IMG/VR virus record: IMGVR_UViG_3300010885_001575
Span: 1-30,031 of that record
Origin: a virus
DNA: 30,031 nt
Direction: 5' to 3' (one strand)
The notes under the pieces were generated by a model. The model saw only the letters and a list, made by a program, of their open reading frames with translations. It did no database searches and was not told where the DNA came from. Within the stretch, counting starts at the first letter, position 1; each line of letters opens with the position of its first letter. A program made the position numbers and the translations under genes. Below, one piece after another: positions 29,670 to 30,031 of the stretch.

Positions 29670-29891
29670 ATGCAATCAGTACAAGATATTCGGGATAAGG
29701 CCAGAGAACACGGGATTAGGATGAATGCCGTCTGCCGTGAGGCTGGCATCCAGCAGCCGCAGGTGAGCCGCTGGATGTCTGGGTCTGTGAAGCCTTTGTG
29801 GGAGTCGGTGCATGCACTGGCTGCTGCGCTTGATCGGCTTTTATCAGCCAGTGAAGATTCTGCGCCAGCCAAAACAAAGCAGACTGTTTAA
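29670..29891 (+). CDS. Cro/CI-like HTH regulator, probably leaderless (73 aa)
   Basis: The protein reads MQSVQDIRDKAREHGIRMNA, then VCREAGIQQPQVSRWMSG, a helix-turn-helix of the lambda-repressor/Cro type at about 17-37. KPLWESVHALAAALDRLL completes the small helical domain, and the tail is short and basic. There is no oligomerisation or peptidase domain, so it is Cro-sized rather than a full CI. No ribosome site precedes the ATG, and the extended -10 is seven bases upstream. It faces away from the leftward operon and probably controls the region between. Confidence 0.82.
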   Translation: MQSVQDIRDKAREHGIRMNAVCREAGIQQPQVSRWMSGSVKPLWESVHALAAALDRLLSASEDSAPAKTKQTV

Positions 29892-29961
29892 AGGTGGGGG
29901 CTACTCGCTGCGTCTGTGCTTTACAGAAATTGCGACAGCATCCGCTTTCGCCCCCCGATTT

Positions 29962-30031
29962 TTACCAGTCTGAGGACTCGGCGGCAGCGGCGGCTGGTGC
30001 AGCCGACTTGCCGATACCAAAATCATCGGCA
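29962..30031 (-). CDS. C-terminal end of an unidentified minus-strand protein
   Basis: From the right edge a minus-strand frame reads ADDFGIGKSAAPAAAAESSD then W and a TAA at 29964-29962. The Asp-rich start and Ala-rich linker resemble C-termini of phage DNA-binding or replication proteins, but only 22 residues are visible. It converges on the Cro/CI-like gene with a 70-base gap that holds no clear terminator. The identity cannot be given. Confidence 0.45.
   Translation of the reverse strand, partial: ADDFGIGKSAAPAAAAAESSDW

Overview
The window reads as about 30 kb of a tailed-phage or prophage genome with a short-tailed (podovirus-like) virion. The evidence is a large terminase, a P22-type portal, an SU10-type major capsid protein, a one-piece connector, a P22 gp10-like tail hub, and a run of long Ala/Gly/Gln-rich proteins of ejection-protein character, with no tail tube, sheath or tape measure. 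Codon use, moderately high GC and the look of several small proteins suggest a freshwater betaproteobacterial (Burkholderiales-like) host. That host call is inference from memory, not a search. No tRNA, rRNA, CRISPR array or insertion sequence was seen, and no gene-free stretch exceeds 300 bases.

Layout. (1) 1-2258: replication module. It holds the 3' part of a primase-helicase, a 226-base gap with iteron-like repeats and a DnaA box (a candidate origin), a small Cys-containing protein and a VRR-NUC nuclease. (2) 2248-5121: the small terminase subunit, then a good sigma70-type promoter driving a serine recombinase and six tiny genes chained by overlapping stop/start codons, running into the large terminase. 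(3) 5103-12387: packaging and head genes: large terminase, four small Lys-rich proteins, a Cys-rich protein, portal, scaffold and major capsid protein, closed by a strong intrinsic terminator. (4) 12432-15973: head completion and appendage genes, including a glycosyltransferase, the connector, beta-rich repeat proteins and a fibre. (5) 15983-18156: small genes and lysis (XhlA-like, 3-TM holin, GH108 endolysin). (6) 18214-19698: an HExxH protein, a metallophosphoesterase and a tiny membrane protein. (7) 19748-28593: tail hub, GNAT-like protein and five large virion/ejection candidates, ending at a second terminator. (8) 28571-29572, minus strand: five overlapping small genes including a winged-helix protein, divergent from a Cro/CI-like gene at 29670 across a 97-base switch-like region. 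A further minus-strand gene enters at the right edge.

Most rightward genes overlap by 1-4 bases or are spaced by less than 15, so they probably form two long late transcripts (about 2937-12429 and 12432-28640). The leftward operon plus the divergent repressor look like a regulatory or lysogeny switch. If the recombinase is an integrase or resolvase the phage could be temperate or plasmid-like, but the window does not prove this. Several small genes (55, 58, 41, 46, 34 and 53 residues) and one gene with an apparent ATC start would be missed by ordinary gene callers.
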